DNA from: Puniceicoccaceae bacterium
GTDB taxonomy: Bacteria; Verrucomicrobiota; Verrucomicrobiia; Opitutales; Coraliomargaritaceae
Direction of reading: 5' to 3'
Assembly: GCA_017854655.1 (NCBI GenBank)
Contig: JAFMHF010000009.1
Span: 1 to 41,148, forward strand
Length of the DNA stretch: 41,148 nucleotides
Positions within the stretch are counted from its first letter, which is position 1, and every line of letters begins with the position of its first letter. The translations under genes were made by a program, and so were the position numbers. Below, one piece after another: positions 11,522 through 20,968 of this stretch. The notes beneath the pieces are model-generated. The model worked only from the letters and a program-made list of their open reading frames with translations, did no database searches and was not told the origin of the DNA.

Positions 11522-11887
11522 GTGACTATGATTACAAATGTCCATGAAATAGTGCCTGAGGTTGCCGAAGATGTTCGTGGTGGCACAGGAACCGCTTACG
11601 CGCACAAGCTGTTGGATTTATTCCCTGGCAGTGCGATCAAAAGTGTCGGCCTCGTCCGCCTTGAACCTGGTGCCAGCGTCGGCGCACATTCGCATAATGG
11701 CGATGAAGACTTCTACTACTGTATTTCCGGTATTGGTATCGTCGTCGATAATGGCGTCGAACATCCTTTCACACCTGGCACCTTACAAATAACACGTGAC
11801 GGCGAGACTCAGGCAATTCGCAATACGGGTGAAACTGAACTCGTATTCCTCGGTGCGCTGATCGATATTCCAGCAGAATTTAAATAG
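11522..11887 (+). CDS. Cupin-domain protein
   Basis: GASVGAHSHNGDEDFYYCISGIGIVVDNG and PGTLQITRDGETQAIRNTGETELVFLGAL cupin motifs. Confidence 0.88.
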   Translation: MTMITNVHEIVPEVAEDVRGGTGTAYAHKLLDLFPGSAIKSVGLVRLEPGASVGAHSHNGDEDFYYCISGIGIVVDNGVEHPFTPGTLQITRDGETQAIRNTGETELVFLGALIDIPAEFK

Positions 11888-11991
11888 CGAAGTGTTAATC
11901 CAGTTTGAGCCAAATGGCCCATAAACACTACGATCCACGCCCTTACTGGTCAGCAATTTAGTATGCTGACGTACGGTTTATTGCTCAACGC

Positions 11992-12450
11992 CTACCCTAC
12001 CGCGAGTTGACGCAATGCCTCGTAAGTCCCAATGCCAGCCGAAGTCGAAAGATTCAGTGAACGAAGATCCGTGTTTTTATGCGGAATGGTCAAGCGTTGC
12101 CCTTCCAGTTCAGCATGCAACCAGTCTGGCACGCCGTGCCCTTCACTACCAAAGACCAAACCATCGTCCTCTGCGTATTGCACATCCCAATACACATGAT
12201 CTGCCTTAGTGGTAAATAACCATAGACGCCGAGGAGCAAATTCGCTTGACTTAAATGCTGCCCAATCATCGTGATGATGTACATCGAGCGAGTGCCAATA
12301 GTCCATACCGCTGCGCTTGAGGTGCTTATCGGTAACGGTGAAACCCAGCGGATGAATCAAATGCAAGCGCGTCTCAGTAATCGCACACAGTCGACCGATA
12401 TTGCCCGTATTCTGAGGGATCTCTGGATTAAATAAAACGATGTGCAGCAT
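11992..12450 (-). CDS. trmL: tRNA (cytidine(34)-2'-O)-methyltransferase, SPOUT family
   Basis: Starts MLHIVLFNPEIPQNTGNIGRLCAIT; VFGSEGHGVPDWL; SLNLSTSAGIGTYEALRQ. The track start at 12660 is over-extended. Confidence 0.93.
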   Translation of the reverse strand: MLHIVLFNPEIPQNTGNIGRLCAITETRLHLIHPLGFTVTDKHLKRSGMDYWHSLDVHHHDDWAAFKSSEFAPRRLWLFTTKADHVYWDVQYAEDDGLVFGSEGHGVPDWLHAELEGQRLTIPHKNTDLRSLNLSTSAGIGTYEALRQLAVG

Positions 12451-12464
12451 TGATCCATTTATTC

Positions 12465-12494
12465 TACGTTTAACGTCATACGTCGAACATTGAA
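12465..12494. repeat. Degenerate heptanucleotide repeat (ACGTNNA)
   Basis: acgttta-acgtcat-acgtcga-acattga in consecutive 7-nt units between dgkA and trmL. Confidence 0.45.
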
Positions 12495-12653
12495 TTGATT
12501 GGTTGCATCTTTTAATGCCCACTTCAGCGCTTCGCAAGCGAAGGTTCGCCGCCTTAATCCTTCGGTGCGGAATTGTGCAAAACATGCTGCCACTAAGCCG
12601 CTTGATGTATGCACAACCTGTGCTGCGCTCAGCATTAACAAGGAAGTGAGCGC

Positions 12654-13040
12654 CTACCAATTGGTGTAGATCAAGGTCGTCCAGCAGATGCCGCAGTTAA
12701 CCAGCGCAATAAAGACCGCAGCACTGCCCATATCTTTCGCCTGTTTAGCGAGTGCTCGGTGTTCGAGTGAAATATCGTCGACCACCGCTTCGATCGCAGA
12801 GTTCAAGACCTCGACGATCAGTACCAGTAACACACTACCAATTAGAATCAGACGCTCAACTAGGGTCAGTGGTAGAAATAATGAGCCGATAATGAGGATA
12901 CTACCGACGACAATTTCCAAGCGAAATGCCGCCTCGTGCATCGCATAGCCAAGGCCAGCCAACGAACAGGCGCCAGCTTTTAAGAGACGGGTGCAGCCAG
13001 TGTGCTTATGAACTGATGGATCGATATTATTTGAACTCAT
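12654..13040 (-). CDS. dgkA: Diacylglycerol/undecaprenol kinase
   Basis: EAAFRLEIVVG, VEVLNSAIEAVVDDIS, HRALAKQAKDMGSAAVFIAL. Confidence 0.93.
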   Translation of the reverse strand: MSSNNIDPSVHKHTGCTRLLKAGACSLAGLGYAMHEAAFRLEIVVGSILIIGSLFLPLTLVERLILIGSVLLVLIVEVLNSAIEAVVDDISLEHRALAKQAKDMGSAAVFIALVNCGICWTTLIYTNW

Positions 13041-13264
13041 AACATTTGCGATGATGCACTTTTTAAACGATTTAATCTAGGCAGTTTCAGTGGAAACGTA
13101 CTGGCAAAAAATAGAACCTTGGATATGCCATAATATACAACTCAAAATAGCCACAAGACAAGGCAGTAGAATAAACCGTGCAAATCGGCATAGGCATTTA
13201 GCACGCGTACGGTACGGACTTTCCAAATCTAACGCATAAAAGAGCAACACGACCTACAAAAAAA

Positions 13265-13984
13265 TTACGAGCGCCCCACACGCATGATCGCTGCGGTTAA
13301 CGCATCGAGTTGGGCCTCATGTAACTCACGCTTCGGATCATACTGATCCAGTAACCTCCAAAAACGCTTTGAATGATTCATCTCAGTCAAATGCGCTAAC
13401 TCATGTAATATTACATAATCTTGTAATTCAGGGGCGATCAGCACCAAGCGCCAATTTAATGAAATTCCGCCAGTCGATGAGCACGAGCCCCAGCGACTCG
13501 CTTGATCACGCACGCTGAGTTTGGAGAATTCTAAATCCAAACATTTGGCGTGATACGCGACTCGACAAAGCATCGCGTCTTTCGCAAAACGTCGCACTAG
13601 GGCCAACAATGCCGCGTCGGCATCGACACTCTGATGAGGAACGCGCAAGACGATCTCCGCCCCGCCCTGATCAAAGATATAATCCGCCCGTAGACGTTCG
13701 GTCGACTCAACACGCACGGTAAACCGATCGCCGCTGCCGGTCAGTTGCGGATGCTCATTAAACCAATCAACCACCGAGCGCGCCTGCGGCACCGTTGCCA
13801 ACTGCGCCTCCAACCAGTCACGTTGCTTCTCTATGAATTTTAGTGCTTCCCGATCCGAGCAACGCCACGGCACCGAAACCACCGCTTGATTACTATGATT
13901 CAAACTGAGCCGTAAATGTCGCGTGCCCTTACGGCGTCGCACATCGATCGACACTGATTCACCGTTATTGAGACTTAAAAACAT
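13265..13984 (-). CDS. YgjP-like metallopeptidase (SprT/M48-like zincin)
   Basis: RWGSCSSTGGISLNWRLVL and HELAHLTEMNHSKRFWRLL. Confidence 0.9.
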   Translation of the reverse strand: MFLSLNNGESVSIDVRRRKGTRHLRLSLNHSNQAVVSVPWRCSDREALKFIEKQRDWLEAQLATVPQARSVVDWFNEHPQLTGSGDRFTVRVESTERLRADYIFDQGGAEIVLRVPHQSVDADAALLALVRRFAKDAMLCRVAYHAKCLDLEFSKLSVRDQASRWGSCSSTGGISLNWRLVLIAPELQDYVILHELAHLTEMNHSKRFWRLLDQYDPKRELHEAQLDALTAAIMRVGRS

Positions 13985-13995
13985 TTATCATTAGT

Positions 13996-14077
13996 TGGGA
14001 GGGACGACCTCCGCATCGTCTGCAGTGTGATGGTTCAGCACTAGCCTCGACTGACGAGACGGAGCTCAGCCCTCCCA
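13996..14077. repeat. 25-bp imperfect inverted repeat (family A stem-loop)
   Basis: 13996-14020 tgggagggacgacctccgcatcgtc versus reverse complement of 14053-14077 tgggagggctgagctccgtctcgtc: 20/25 identical, 32-nt loop. Confidence 0.8.
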
Positions 14078-14113
14078 ATGGATCAAATACATCAGCCATT
14101 ACTCAGAAATATC

Positions 14114-14785
14114 TCAGCCCTCAGCCGATGCTTCTAGCTGATCAACCACGTTTTGCGCATAGCGGCGTAGCGCTGTCTCAGGTTCTAGTTTTTTGATTCG
14201 ACAGGCCGCTGCGATCTCAAACAACTGCTTGCCGAGCGCCAACTCATCATCAGCCAACGCCTGCGCTGTCATCGCAATGCCACCCGCATCAATCACCTCG
14301 GAAGCGTCCATCTTTTGTTTTTGAATCTGCTTATAGACATCCTGTGCATACATCAGCGCCGGCAATTGATTCGGTAAATCCTTAAAACGTCCGACCTGCT
14401 GAGGTCCGCGCTTCTTTTCTTCCGCTTTAATTTCGTCCCATTGCTTAAGCACCGCGTCCGAGTCGCCGAGTTTCGCATTTTCGCCAAACACATGCGGGTG
14501 CCGTGTAACCAACTTCTCATTCACCACTGCACACACCGCTTCGAAGTCAAAATGCCCCGCCTCCTGCGCAATCTGGGTATGCATCACGACCTGTAGCAGC
14601 ACATCGCCCAACTCCTCTTCCATGTGGTGCATGTCGAGCCGATCAATCGTCTGCAACAACTCGCAGCACTCATCGACTAAACATTCGGCCAGCGATTGGT
14701 GGTCTTGCTCGATATCCCAAGGGCAACCTGTCTGCGGTTCACGAAGCGCCGCCACTGTTTGAATTAAATCATTAATAGAACTCAT
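14114..14785 (-). CDS. mazG: Nucleoside triphosphate pyrophosphohydrolase MazG
   Basis: LREPQTGCPWDIEQDHQSLAECLVDECCELL, EEELGDVLLQVVMH, TRHPHVFG. Confidence 0.95.
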   Translation of the reverse strand: MSSINDLIQTVAALREPQTGCPWDIEQDHQSLAECLVDECCELLQTIDRLDMHHMEEELGDVLLQVVMHTQIAQEAGHFDFEAVCAVVNEKLVTRHPHVFGENAKLGDSDAVLKQWDEIKAEEKKRGPQQVGRFKDLPNQLPALMYAQDVYKQIQKQKMDASEVIDAGGIAMTAQALADDELALGKQLFEIAAACRIKKLEPETALRRYAQNVVDQLEASAEG

Positions 14786-15007
14786 ACCCTAATCCGCTAA
14801 ATGGCCGCCGCCGAATTGGCGAATGAAAAGCGTCGGCATGCTGATTTAGCAACACTGTGGCGTCCGAGCTCGCTCGCGCCCTCAACGCGAGGACATCTCC
14901 CACGCAGGCTCAAACAAGCTCAAAAGTCACGAAATGGAATACAGACCAGCGAAGCGCTCCCCCGTCTCACCACGTAGGCCAGACTTAAAGCCTCAAGTGA
15001 TTCGCTC

Positions 15008-15044
15008 ATAAAAAAGGGCGGACTTTTTAGTCCGCCCTTTAAAA
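15008..15044 (-). terminator. Rho-independent (bidirectional-looking) terminator of the DEAD-box gene
   Basis: Stem aaagggcggact (15013-15024)/agtccgcccttt (15029-15040), loop tttt, A/T runs on both flanks. Confidence 0.88.
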
Positions 15045-15047
15045 TGA

Positions 15048-16490
15048 TTATCGGTTTCGACCGCGTGAACGACTCGGCGCAGCGCTCGATCCGCCACCAC
15101 TGGAACCGCCGCCTTGTGGACGACCGCCGCCACCTTGTGGACGACCACCGCCGCCTTGTGGACGACCGCCGCCACCCTGTGGACGACCACCGCCACCCTG
15201 TGGACGCCCACTGCCGGAGCGACCACCACCACCTTGTGGACGACCACCGCCAGAGCGACCACCGCCACCTTGCGAACGACCACCGCCACCACGGTTCTGT
15301 TGACCCGGTGCGGGGCGTGATTTCTTCGAGCGTGTCGCTGGGCGTGGCACAGCTATCTTTTCGCCGCGGTCATCGATTCTGAAGAGTGGAATGTTTTTCT
15401 TCATCGTCTTCTCGATGTCCCAGAGGTAGCCCTCTTCCACATCACTGACGAGTGAGACTGCGTTACCCGCCTTACCGGCACGACCCGTGCGGCCGATACG
15501 GTGCACATAGTCTTCGGGAATATTGGGCAGCTCGTAATTCACTACATGCGGCAAATCCGCGATATCGAGACCACGTGCTGCGATATCGGTCGCGACCATC
15601 ACACGGATCTTATTAGACTTGAACATGCTCAGCGCACGCTCACGGGCAGACTGGCTCTTGTTGCCATGAATCGCCATTGCGCCGATCCCTTGCTGATCTA
15701 AATACTTGGCGAGCTTATTAGCGCCATGCTTGGTGCGAGAAAAGACCAGCACCTGTGTCCAATCCCCCTGCTCGATCAATTCGGCTAGAAATTGTGGTTT
15801 TGCATTTTGAGCGACGACATACGCCTCTTGATCGACACGATCCGCAGTGGCATTACGCGCAGCGACTTCGACTTCGACCGCATTATGCAACATGGAATCT
15901 GCAAGTTTCTTGACCTCCTTGGTATACGTGGCCGAGAAAAACAAGTTCTGACGCTTGGCAGGCATCAGTTGCAGAATTTTCTTAATATCGTTGATAAAGC
16001 CCATGTCTAACATGCGGTCAGCTTCGTCGAGCACCAGTATTTCGATGTTCGAGAGTTGCACGTCACCACGCTGACAGAGATCGAGCAAACGACCAGGGGT
16101 GGCGACGATGATGTCGAGCCCACGGCGGAGTGCATTGATCTGAGGCTGGAAGCCCACACCGCCAAAAATCACAAACGAGCGAATGTTCACATGCTGACCG
16201 TAATCAACGATACTTTGGTGCACCTGTGCAGCGAGCTCACGAGTCGGCGCGAGGACGAGCGCACGGGGGCGCTTGTTTTGGCCGTTAAACTCAGCGCCGG
16301 AAAGAATCTGCAGCATAGGCAAACTAAAGGCAGCGGTTTTACCCGTGCCAGTTTGTGCGCCGCCGAGGACGTCGCGGCGATCCAGCACAGCTGGGATAGC
16401 GCGTGCTTGGATGGGCGAAGGGATGGTGTAGCCTTTGGCTTCAACGGCTGCAACGAGTTCGGGAATGAGTCCCAGTTCAGAAAATGACAT
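15048..16490 (-). CDS. rhlE: DEAD-box ATP-dependent RNA helicase, RhlE-like, with Gly/Arg/Pro/Gln tail
   Basis: GGAQTGTGKTAAFSLP, VLDEADRML, FSATYT, HRIGRTGRAGK; C-terminal GGGGRPQ repeats. Confidence 0.94.
   Translation of the reverse strand: MSFSELGLIPELVAAVEAKGYTIPSPIQARAIPAVLDRRDVLGGAQTGTGKTAAFSLPMLQILSGAEFNGQNKRPRALVLAPTRELAAQVHQSIVDYGQHVNIRSFVIFGGVGFQPQINALRRGLDIIVATPGRLLDLCQRGDVQLSNIEILVLDEADRMLDMGFINDIKKILQLMPAKRQNLFFSATYTKEVKKLADSMLHNAVEVEVAARNATADRVDQEAYVVAQNAKPQFLAELIEQGDWTQVLVFSRTKHGANKLAKYLDQQGIGAMAIHGNKSQSARERALSMFKSNKIRVMVATDIAARGLDIADLPHVVNYELPNIPEDYVHRIGRTGRAGKAGNAVSLVSDVEEGYLWDIEKTMKKNIPLFRIDDRGEKIAVPRPATRSKKSRPAPGQQNRGGGGRSQGGGGRSGGGRPQGGGGRSGSGRPQGGGGRPQGGGGRPQGGGGRPQGGGGRPQGGGSSGGGSSAAPSRSRGRNR
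15100..15295. repeat. 21-bp tandem repeats encoding GGGGRPQ heptads
   Basis: Repeated cgaccgccgccaccttgtgga-type 21-nt units within the rhlE 3' end. Confidence 0.8.
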
Positions 16491-16846
16491 AACGATTTGC
16501 TTTGAGTAGTGAGGCGCGCTGGCTGTCTAAATAGACGATACTCCGATCATGCGACTCGTAGATGGCTGAGTCATTATTGACTGCAGCTTGGATAATAAGT
16601 GCATGCTAAAAAAGTCGGATCTCTCCCGAAGCATGCGGCCGCCTTTTAACGGTACGGCGAAGATAGAGCGGCAGGTGTATCGCAAAGAATGCCATTCGCC
16701 TAGCAAAAAGAGTCAGGCCACCGTATCGTCAGTGCATTTAAACAAAATCCAAGTTGCTCGATTATAGCTTAATCAAGAGATTTGGCGCCAGTGCCTGTTA
16801 GGCTGAGCTACATCCACTACTTAAAAAATCACTCTTTTCTTGCGAT

Positions 16847-17341
16847 CTACCGCTTCGGGTTGACCTCGCAAAAGGTAGTGACGAAGTCGCCCATCATATC
16901 ACGCAATTCTGCTTTAATAACTTCCACTTGTTTCGATCCGGAACTGGAACTGCCACGGCGGCGCATTTCAAAAACTGTCGCGACAGTCTTTTCACCGTTA
17001 CGATCAATCGTTACAAAATCGCGCACCTGCACAATCAACTCAAATTCACCAGAAGCGATACGACTGGAGGTATCGATTGAAAGTCGAATGAGCGGGATAT
17101 TCACCTCAGGTTGATTCAACACGTAGGTATTCAAAGCGACATTTCCGCGCCTGAGTTGGAGTTCCATGATATCATTTAGATCGAGACGTTCACTCGATTG
17201 AATATCAGACGCCATGGATGTATCCACAGTCATGTACAGCGAATAGATGCCTTTCAAATGAGCACTCGTAGCCTCATCAGCAGCGACAGAAAATTGAACA
17301 GAAATCAGGAACGAAAGTAACAGGCAAATACGGCGCATCAT
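16847..17341 (-). CDS. Exported hypothetical protein
   Basis: 164 aa with signal peptide MMRRICLLLSFLISVQFSVAA; family not recognised. Confidence 0.65.
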   Translation of the reverse strand: MMRRICLLLSFLISVQFSVAADEATSAHLKGIYSLYMTVDTSMASDIQSSERLDLNDIMELQLRRGNVALNTYVLNQPEVNIPLIRLSIDTSSRIASGEFELIVQVRDFVTIDRNGEKTVATVFEMRRRGSSSSGSKQVEVIKAELRDMMGDFVTTFCEVNPKR

Positions 17342-17519
17342 AAGTTTATAGGGGTTGAGTGATAGTGATCGAAAAGAAGCTTTTCTGTACTATAAAAGTA
17401 ATAACTCCAAAACTTAATCGTGAACTAATCTAAAACAACCCAAAAAATGCTGCAGTGAATCATGCGATAGTCTACACGTGGCTATTGACAAGCTTCCGCC
17501 CCTCACGAACCTACTCGAT

Positions 17520-18002
17520 ATGCGCATACTCCTACTCGCCTTTTTCAGTCTCCTATGCATCGCTTGCACTTCTACCAAGAAGCCCGTGCTTACCAGCGTC
17601 ACTATCCTCGATATTAAACCACGGTATATTGAAGCCGAGGCTTTCAAACGAGTCGCTGAGTATTTGACTGGCAAGGAAAACCTCGGAAATCGAGTCATCG
17701 TTCGCACTGATCGAAGTGAACGTGCGGGCTACTACTTCGTGCTGATCCTCGACGAGCAAGTGCGCGACCTTCCAGCGGGTACCTATATCGAAGGCGAAAT
17801 CTATTCGCCACAATCACTCGATGCGCAAGAACACACCTTCAAGCTACCCTCAGAACTACCAAAAAATAATGAAATATTCATCGGTCTAACAGGTGAAGAC
17901 TGGCCGAATCAAAGTGCCATACCTGCAGCTTGGCGTTTCACGATCAAGAACTCTAATGGTGAGGTGCTCGCCACAGAAAAGAGCTATCTTTGGAGTTTCT
18001 AA
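17520..18002 (+). CDS. Hypothetical lipoprotein
   Basis: MRILLLAFFSLLCIACTSTKK: lipobox LCIAC in frame of ORF 17478-18002; ATG at 17520. Confidence 0.72.
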   Translation: MRILLLAFFSLLCIACTSTKKPVLTSVTILDIKPRYIEAEAFKRVAEYLTGKENLGNRVIVRTDRSERAGYYFVLILDEQVRDLPAGTYIEGEIYSPQSLDAQEHTFKLPSELPKNNEIFIGLTGEDWPNQSAIPAAWRFTIKNSNGEVLATEKSYLWSF

Positions 18003-18013
18003 GCTTAGCAGGC

Positions 18014-18928
18014 TCAGGCCACGACGCCACACTGCTCGCCCATCTTGGCATATACTTCACGGCCAAGCGCGGCATGGTCTAAAAGATCATTGTCAAAATG
18101 GATGGCGCCTGGCTTGTAAACCGTCGTCACACACGAACCGCCGAAGGAAAAATGCCCTTTGGCCGCCCCCTTCTTAACCTGAGACCCAGCTTGATAAGTC
18201 TGATGTATACCACCGACGCACGTCGCGCCGACTTCCATCACGATCATCTTGCCGAATGCATCCGACTCAACCTCGGTGATCATACGGCGATTCTCCCACA
18301 GGATCGACAGCTTACGGCGTAGCGCCAACGGGCTCACGGAGCGCAAACTACCGTCCAAAATACGTGCCGCACCAGATCGCCCTGCCACCGGAAAGTGAAA
18401 TCGGTGATAATCCACTGGGCACAAACGAGAGATCAACATCGAGCCGCCTTCAAACTCAGCGGCCAATTCGGCACTGCCGAGGAACTTTGCTAAATCGAAA
18501 CGCTGCCCTTTGATATAAAAACTGTCCGCCGCACTGACGTCTGCAATAGCCAGATGTCGCCCATCCGCCGGAAACGCGGCGACCGAGTCACCTGCCGCAA
18601 TCGGCCGTGCGCTTGGTTTAAGCTTACGATAGAAAAATTCGTTAAAGGAACCATAGCTATCGGCATCAGCCGCGAATTCTGCGACGTCCACCGCATAGTC
18701 GCGAATGAACGGCGCCACCTTCTCGCGACTCGCAGAGCGATCCATGCGCCAGCCATACCAACGCGAAAACCACAATCGCTTCACGGCGACCGCTACAGTC
18801 AGGCGACCCAATGGATTACCATATGCCCAGCGCAAGAAAGCTTCGCCATAAACTGACTCGGTTTCTACCAAGCCAGTGTGACGATTAAAAAATTCAATTG
18901 GTGCCTCAAATTGTTCGTTCAGATTCAT
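18014..18928 (-). CDS. psd: Phosphatidylserine decarboxylase proenzyme
   Basis: [30 protein letters not shown]-like [14 protein letters not shown], processing motif [13 protein letters not shown] at 18928 ([10 protein letters not shown]) lies just after the upstream clc stop. Confidence 0.92.
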   Translation of the reverse strand: MNLNEQFEAPIEFFNRHTGLVETESVYGEAFLRWAYGNPLGRLTVAVAVKRLWFSRWYGWRMDRSASREKVAPFIRDYAVDVAEFAADADSYGSFNEFFYRKLKPSARPIAAGDSVAAFPADGRHLAIADVSAADSFYIKGQRFDLAKFLGSAELAAEFEGGSMLISRLCPVDYHRFHFPVAGRSGAARILDGSLRSVSPLALRRKLSILWENRRMITEVESDAFGKMIVMEVGATCVGGIHQTYQAGSQVKKGAAKGHFSFGGSCVTTVYKPGAIHFDNDLLDHAALGREVYAKMGEQCGVVA

Positions 18929-18932
18929 ACCG

Positions 18933-20297
18933 TTAATCGATGGCTGGGCTGCGGCCATATTCTCGTTGATTCGTGTTAATTTCCTGCAGCGTCGATTCCT
19001 TCGCCTCAGTGGTGTGGAACTTTGAGACTGCCACACGCTGCGACGTATAGATGCCAGTATGTCCGCTAAAGTAATAAGCCGTGAAACAGGCGACGGCGTA
19101 GTAAACAGTATTTTCAGCGCCAAACAGCTCGATCCCCATCATCGTGCACGCCAGAGGCGTATTCGTGGCACCCGCAAATACAGCAATAAAGCCGAGCCCT
19201 GCAAACAGATCGACCGGTGCGCCCGAAAGCATGGCGAGCGTATTACCTAGGGTGGCTCCGATGAAAAACAACGGCGTCACTTCCCCGCCCTTAAAGCCGA
19301 AGCTTAATGTGATTGCCGTCAGCAACAGCTTCCAAAACCAACTAAAAGAATCGGCACCGCCGGCGGAAAAAGCCGACACAATACTCACGCCGTCTGCGTT
19401 TGGCGAACTCACGCCAAGACCAAGATAATCGGTCGTGCCCAAGCAATAACTAATGCCCAACACCAACGCAGCACCGACTGCAGGGATCAGCCACTTGCGG
19501 CCAATCAACTGCTGGCTCTTTGCCTTTAGGCGATGCGACAACGCGGCAAATCCATAACTGGCCAGACCAAAACAAGCACCAGCGATCAGTACCTTGAGTA
19601 ACAACAACACATCAAACGAGATAAAGGACATTGCCCCCATCGCCTCCTTTGCGGAATAGCCGATCGAATAGTGCGTATGATGAATTGGAAACGAAGTACA
19701 AGTGATGTCGGCCACCAAACTCGCAATCAAGCACGGCATCAGCGCATCATATTTAATTCGCCCAACAGCCAGCACTTCCAAGGCAAAAATTGCCCCTGTG
19801 ACTGGCGTGCCAAATACCGCGCCAAAGCCCGCGGCCATACCAGCCATCAACAAGATGCGCTTATCCTCATGACGAAGACCAAATTTCTTAGCGAAATAAT
19901 CGGCCACACTGCCGCCCATCTGTACCGCGGTGCCCTCGCGTCCAGCCGAACCACCAAACAAATGCGTAATTATAGTCGTCACCATTACCAGCGGCGCCAT
20001 CCGAAACGGAATCCCACCGCCGGGTTCATGGATCTCATCCATGATCAAATTATTACCCGCTTCGGTATTTTTACCGTATCGGCGGTACAGCCAGTAAATA
20101 CCGATACCTGCCAGTGGTAATAGCCCAAGTAACCACAAGTGGGCCTGACGAATCTGCGTCGCCGACTCCAATAGCCACAAAAACAACGCGACCAGCGCAC
20201 CCACCGTCACCGAGACTGGCAGCACTAGCAGTGACCAACGAATTAATTGCCGCGCGATCCTTAATTGCTCAAATCTGTATTTAGTGGGTGCAAACAT
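18933..20297 (-). CDS. ClC-family chloride channel/transporter
   Basis: [41 protein letters not shown], multiple TM helices. Confidence 0.92.
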   Translation of the reverse strand: MFAPTKYRFEQLRIARQLIRWSLLVLPVSVTVGALVALFLWLLESATQIRQAHLWLLGLLPLAGIGIYWLYRRYGKNTEAGNNLIMDEIHEPGGGIPFRMAPLVMVTTIITHLFGGSAGREGTAVQMGGSVADYFAKKFGLRHEDKRILLMAGMAAGFGAVFGTPVTGAIFALEVLAVGRIKYDALMPCLIASLVADITCTSFPIHHTHYSIGYSAKEAMGAMSFISFDVLLLLKVLIAGACFGLASYGFAALSHRLKAKSQQLIGRKWLIPAVGAALVLGISYCLGTTDYLGLGVSSPNADGVSIVSAFSAGGADSFSWFWKLLLTAITLSFGFKGGEVTPLFFIGATLGNTLAMLSGAPVDLFAGLGFIAVFAGATNTPLACTMMGIELFGAENTVYYAVACFTAYYFSGHTGIYTSQRVAVSKFHTTEAKESTLQEINTNQREYGRSPAID

Positions 20298-20645
20298 ATT
20301 TTACCACAACTTGCTTGGCTTGAATCGTGCCAGCTGTAAAGCCTCACGTTCGGTCGTGCCAGTTGATCCGTTACATCAAAAGTACGGTATACCTGCACTT
20401 TGGTTAAATTGTAGCCACGCCACTTTATCATGTCCTTGGTTCTACCGTCGGGTTTGAACTGGATGTATACGAAAGCACCGTAAGAGCAACGTGACTACAC
20501 CCATCACAGGTATGGGGCAGGATACTCCTGCGCTACCTCGATTCTAGAATCACGGAAATACCCGAAATAAATTGCGATTAGGCCTTGATCTTTCGTAGAG
20601 GCACCCGTTTATTCCTCCGCTTTCACTTTCAACCAAGAGCACACC

Positions 20646-20807
20646 ATGTCACAACACAACAGTTTCAGAGCAACCACCGGCGGCGGCGGTAAGAAAAACA
20701 GAACAGTCCTCAAGCGTTTCGAACGCGTGGACCTACTCCGCGAGCGCGGTGAGTGGAAAGAAGGCGATCGCGTGGTCGGCATCAAAAAGACCAAGCCAGC
20801 TGAATAA
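20646..20807 (+). CDS. PVC-type small basic protein (53 aa)
   Basis: Manual translation MSQHNSFRATTGGGGKKNRTVLKRFERVDLLRERGEWKEGDRVVGIKKTKPAE*; matches the Chlamydiae/Verrucomicrobia small basic protein family from memory. Absent from the ORF track (under 60 aa). Followed by a terminator. Confidence 0.87.
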   Translation: MSQHNSFRATTGGGGKKNRTVLKRFERVDLLRERGEWKEGDRVVGIKKTKPAE

Positions 20808-20831
20808 TTTTTTTGGTATAAGTATTTTAAG

Positions 20832-20862
20832 AAGCCCTTTCGTAATTGGAAGGGCTTTTTTG
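20832..20862 (+). terminator. Rho-independent terminator after the small basic protein
   Basis: aagccctt...aagggctt followed by T-run. Confidence 0.87.
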
Positions 20863-20877
20863 TGTCTGGCGGGACCA

Positions 20878-20951
20878 CTGGGAAGGGACGACCTCGGTAT
20901 TGTCCGCAATACCCCTAAACTCGTGCAACTACAGTCCGCTCGGAGGCGGAC
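20878..20951. repeat. Family A repeat plus two hairpins
   Basis: tgggaagggacgacctcggtattgtc matches 13996-14020. Hairpins ggtattg-TCCG-caatacc (20896-20913) and gtccgc-tcggag-gcggac (20934-20951). Confidence 0.65.
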
Positions 20952-20968
20952 ACTCACTATAACTCACC

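Noticed and set aside
12459-12641. 60-aa minus ORF between dgkA and trmL
   Set aside because: Lies over the heptamer repeat and non-coding spacer; no motif; not convincing as a gene.
14993-15382. ORFs MVAVVVRKVAV... (-) and the + strand TTATLWTTTA/DDRRHLVDD ORFs over the rhlE 3' end
   Set aside because: Out-of-frame translations of the 21-bp repeats encoding the GGGGRPQ tail.
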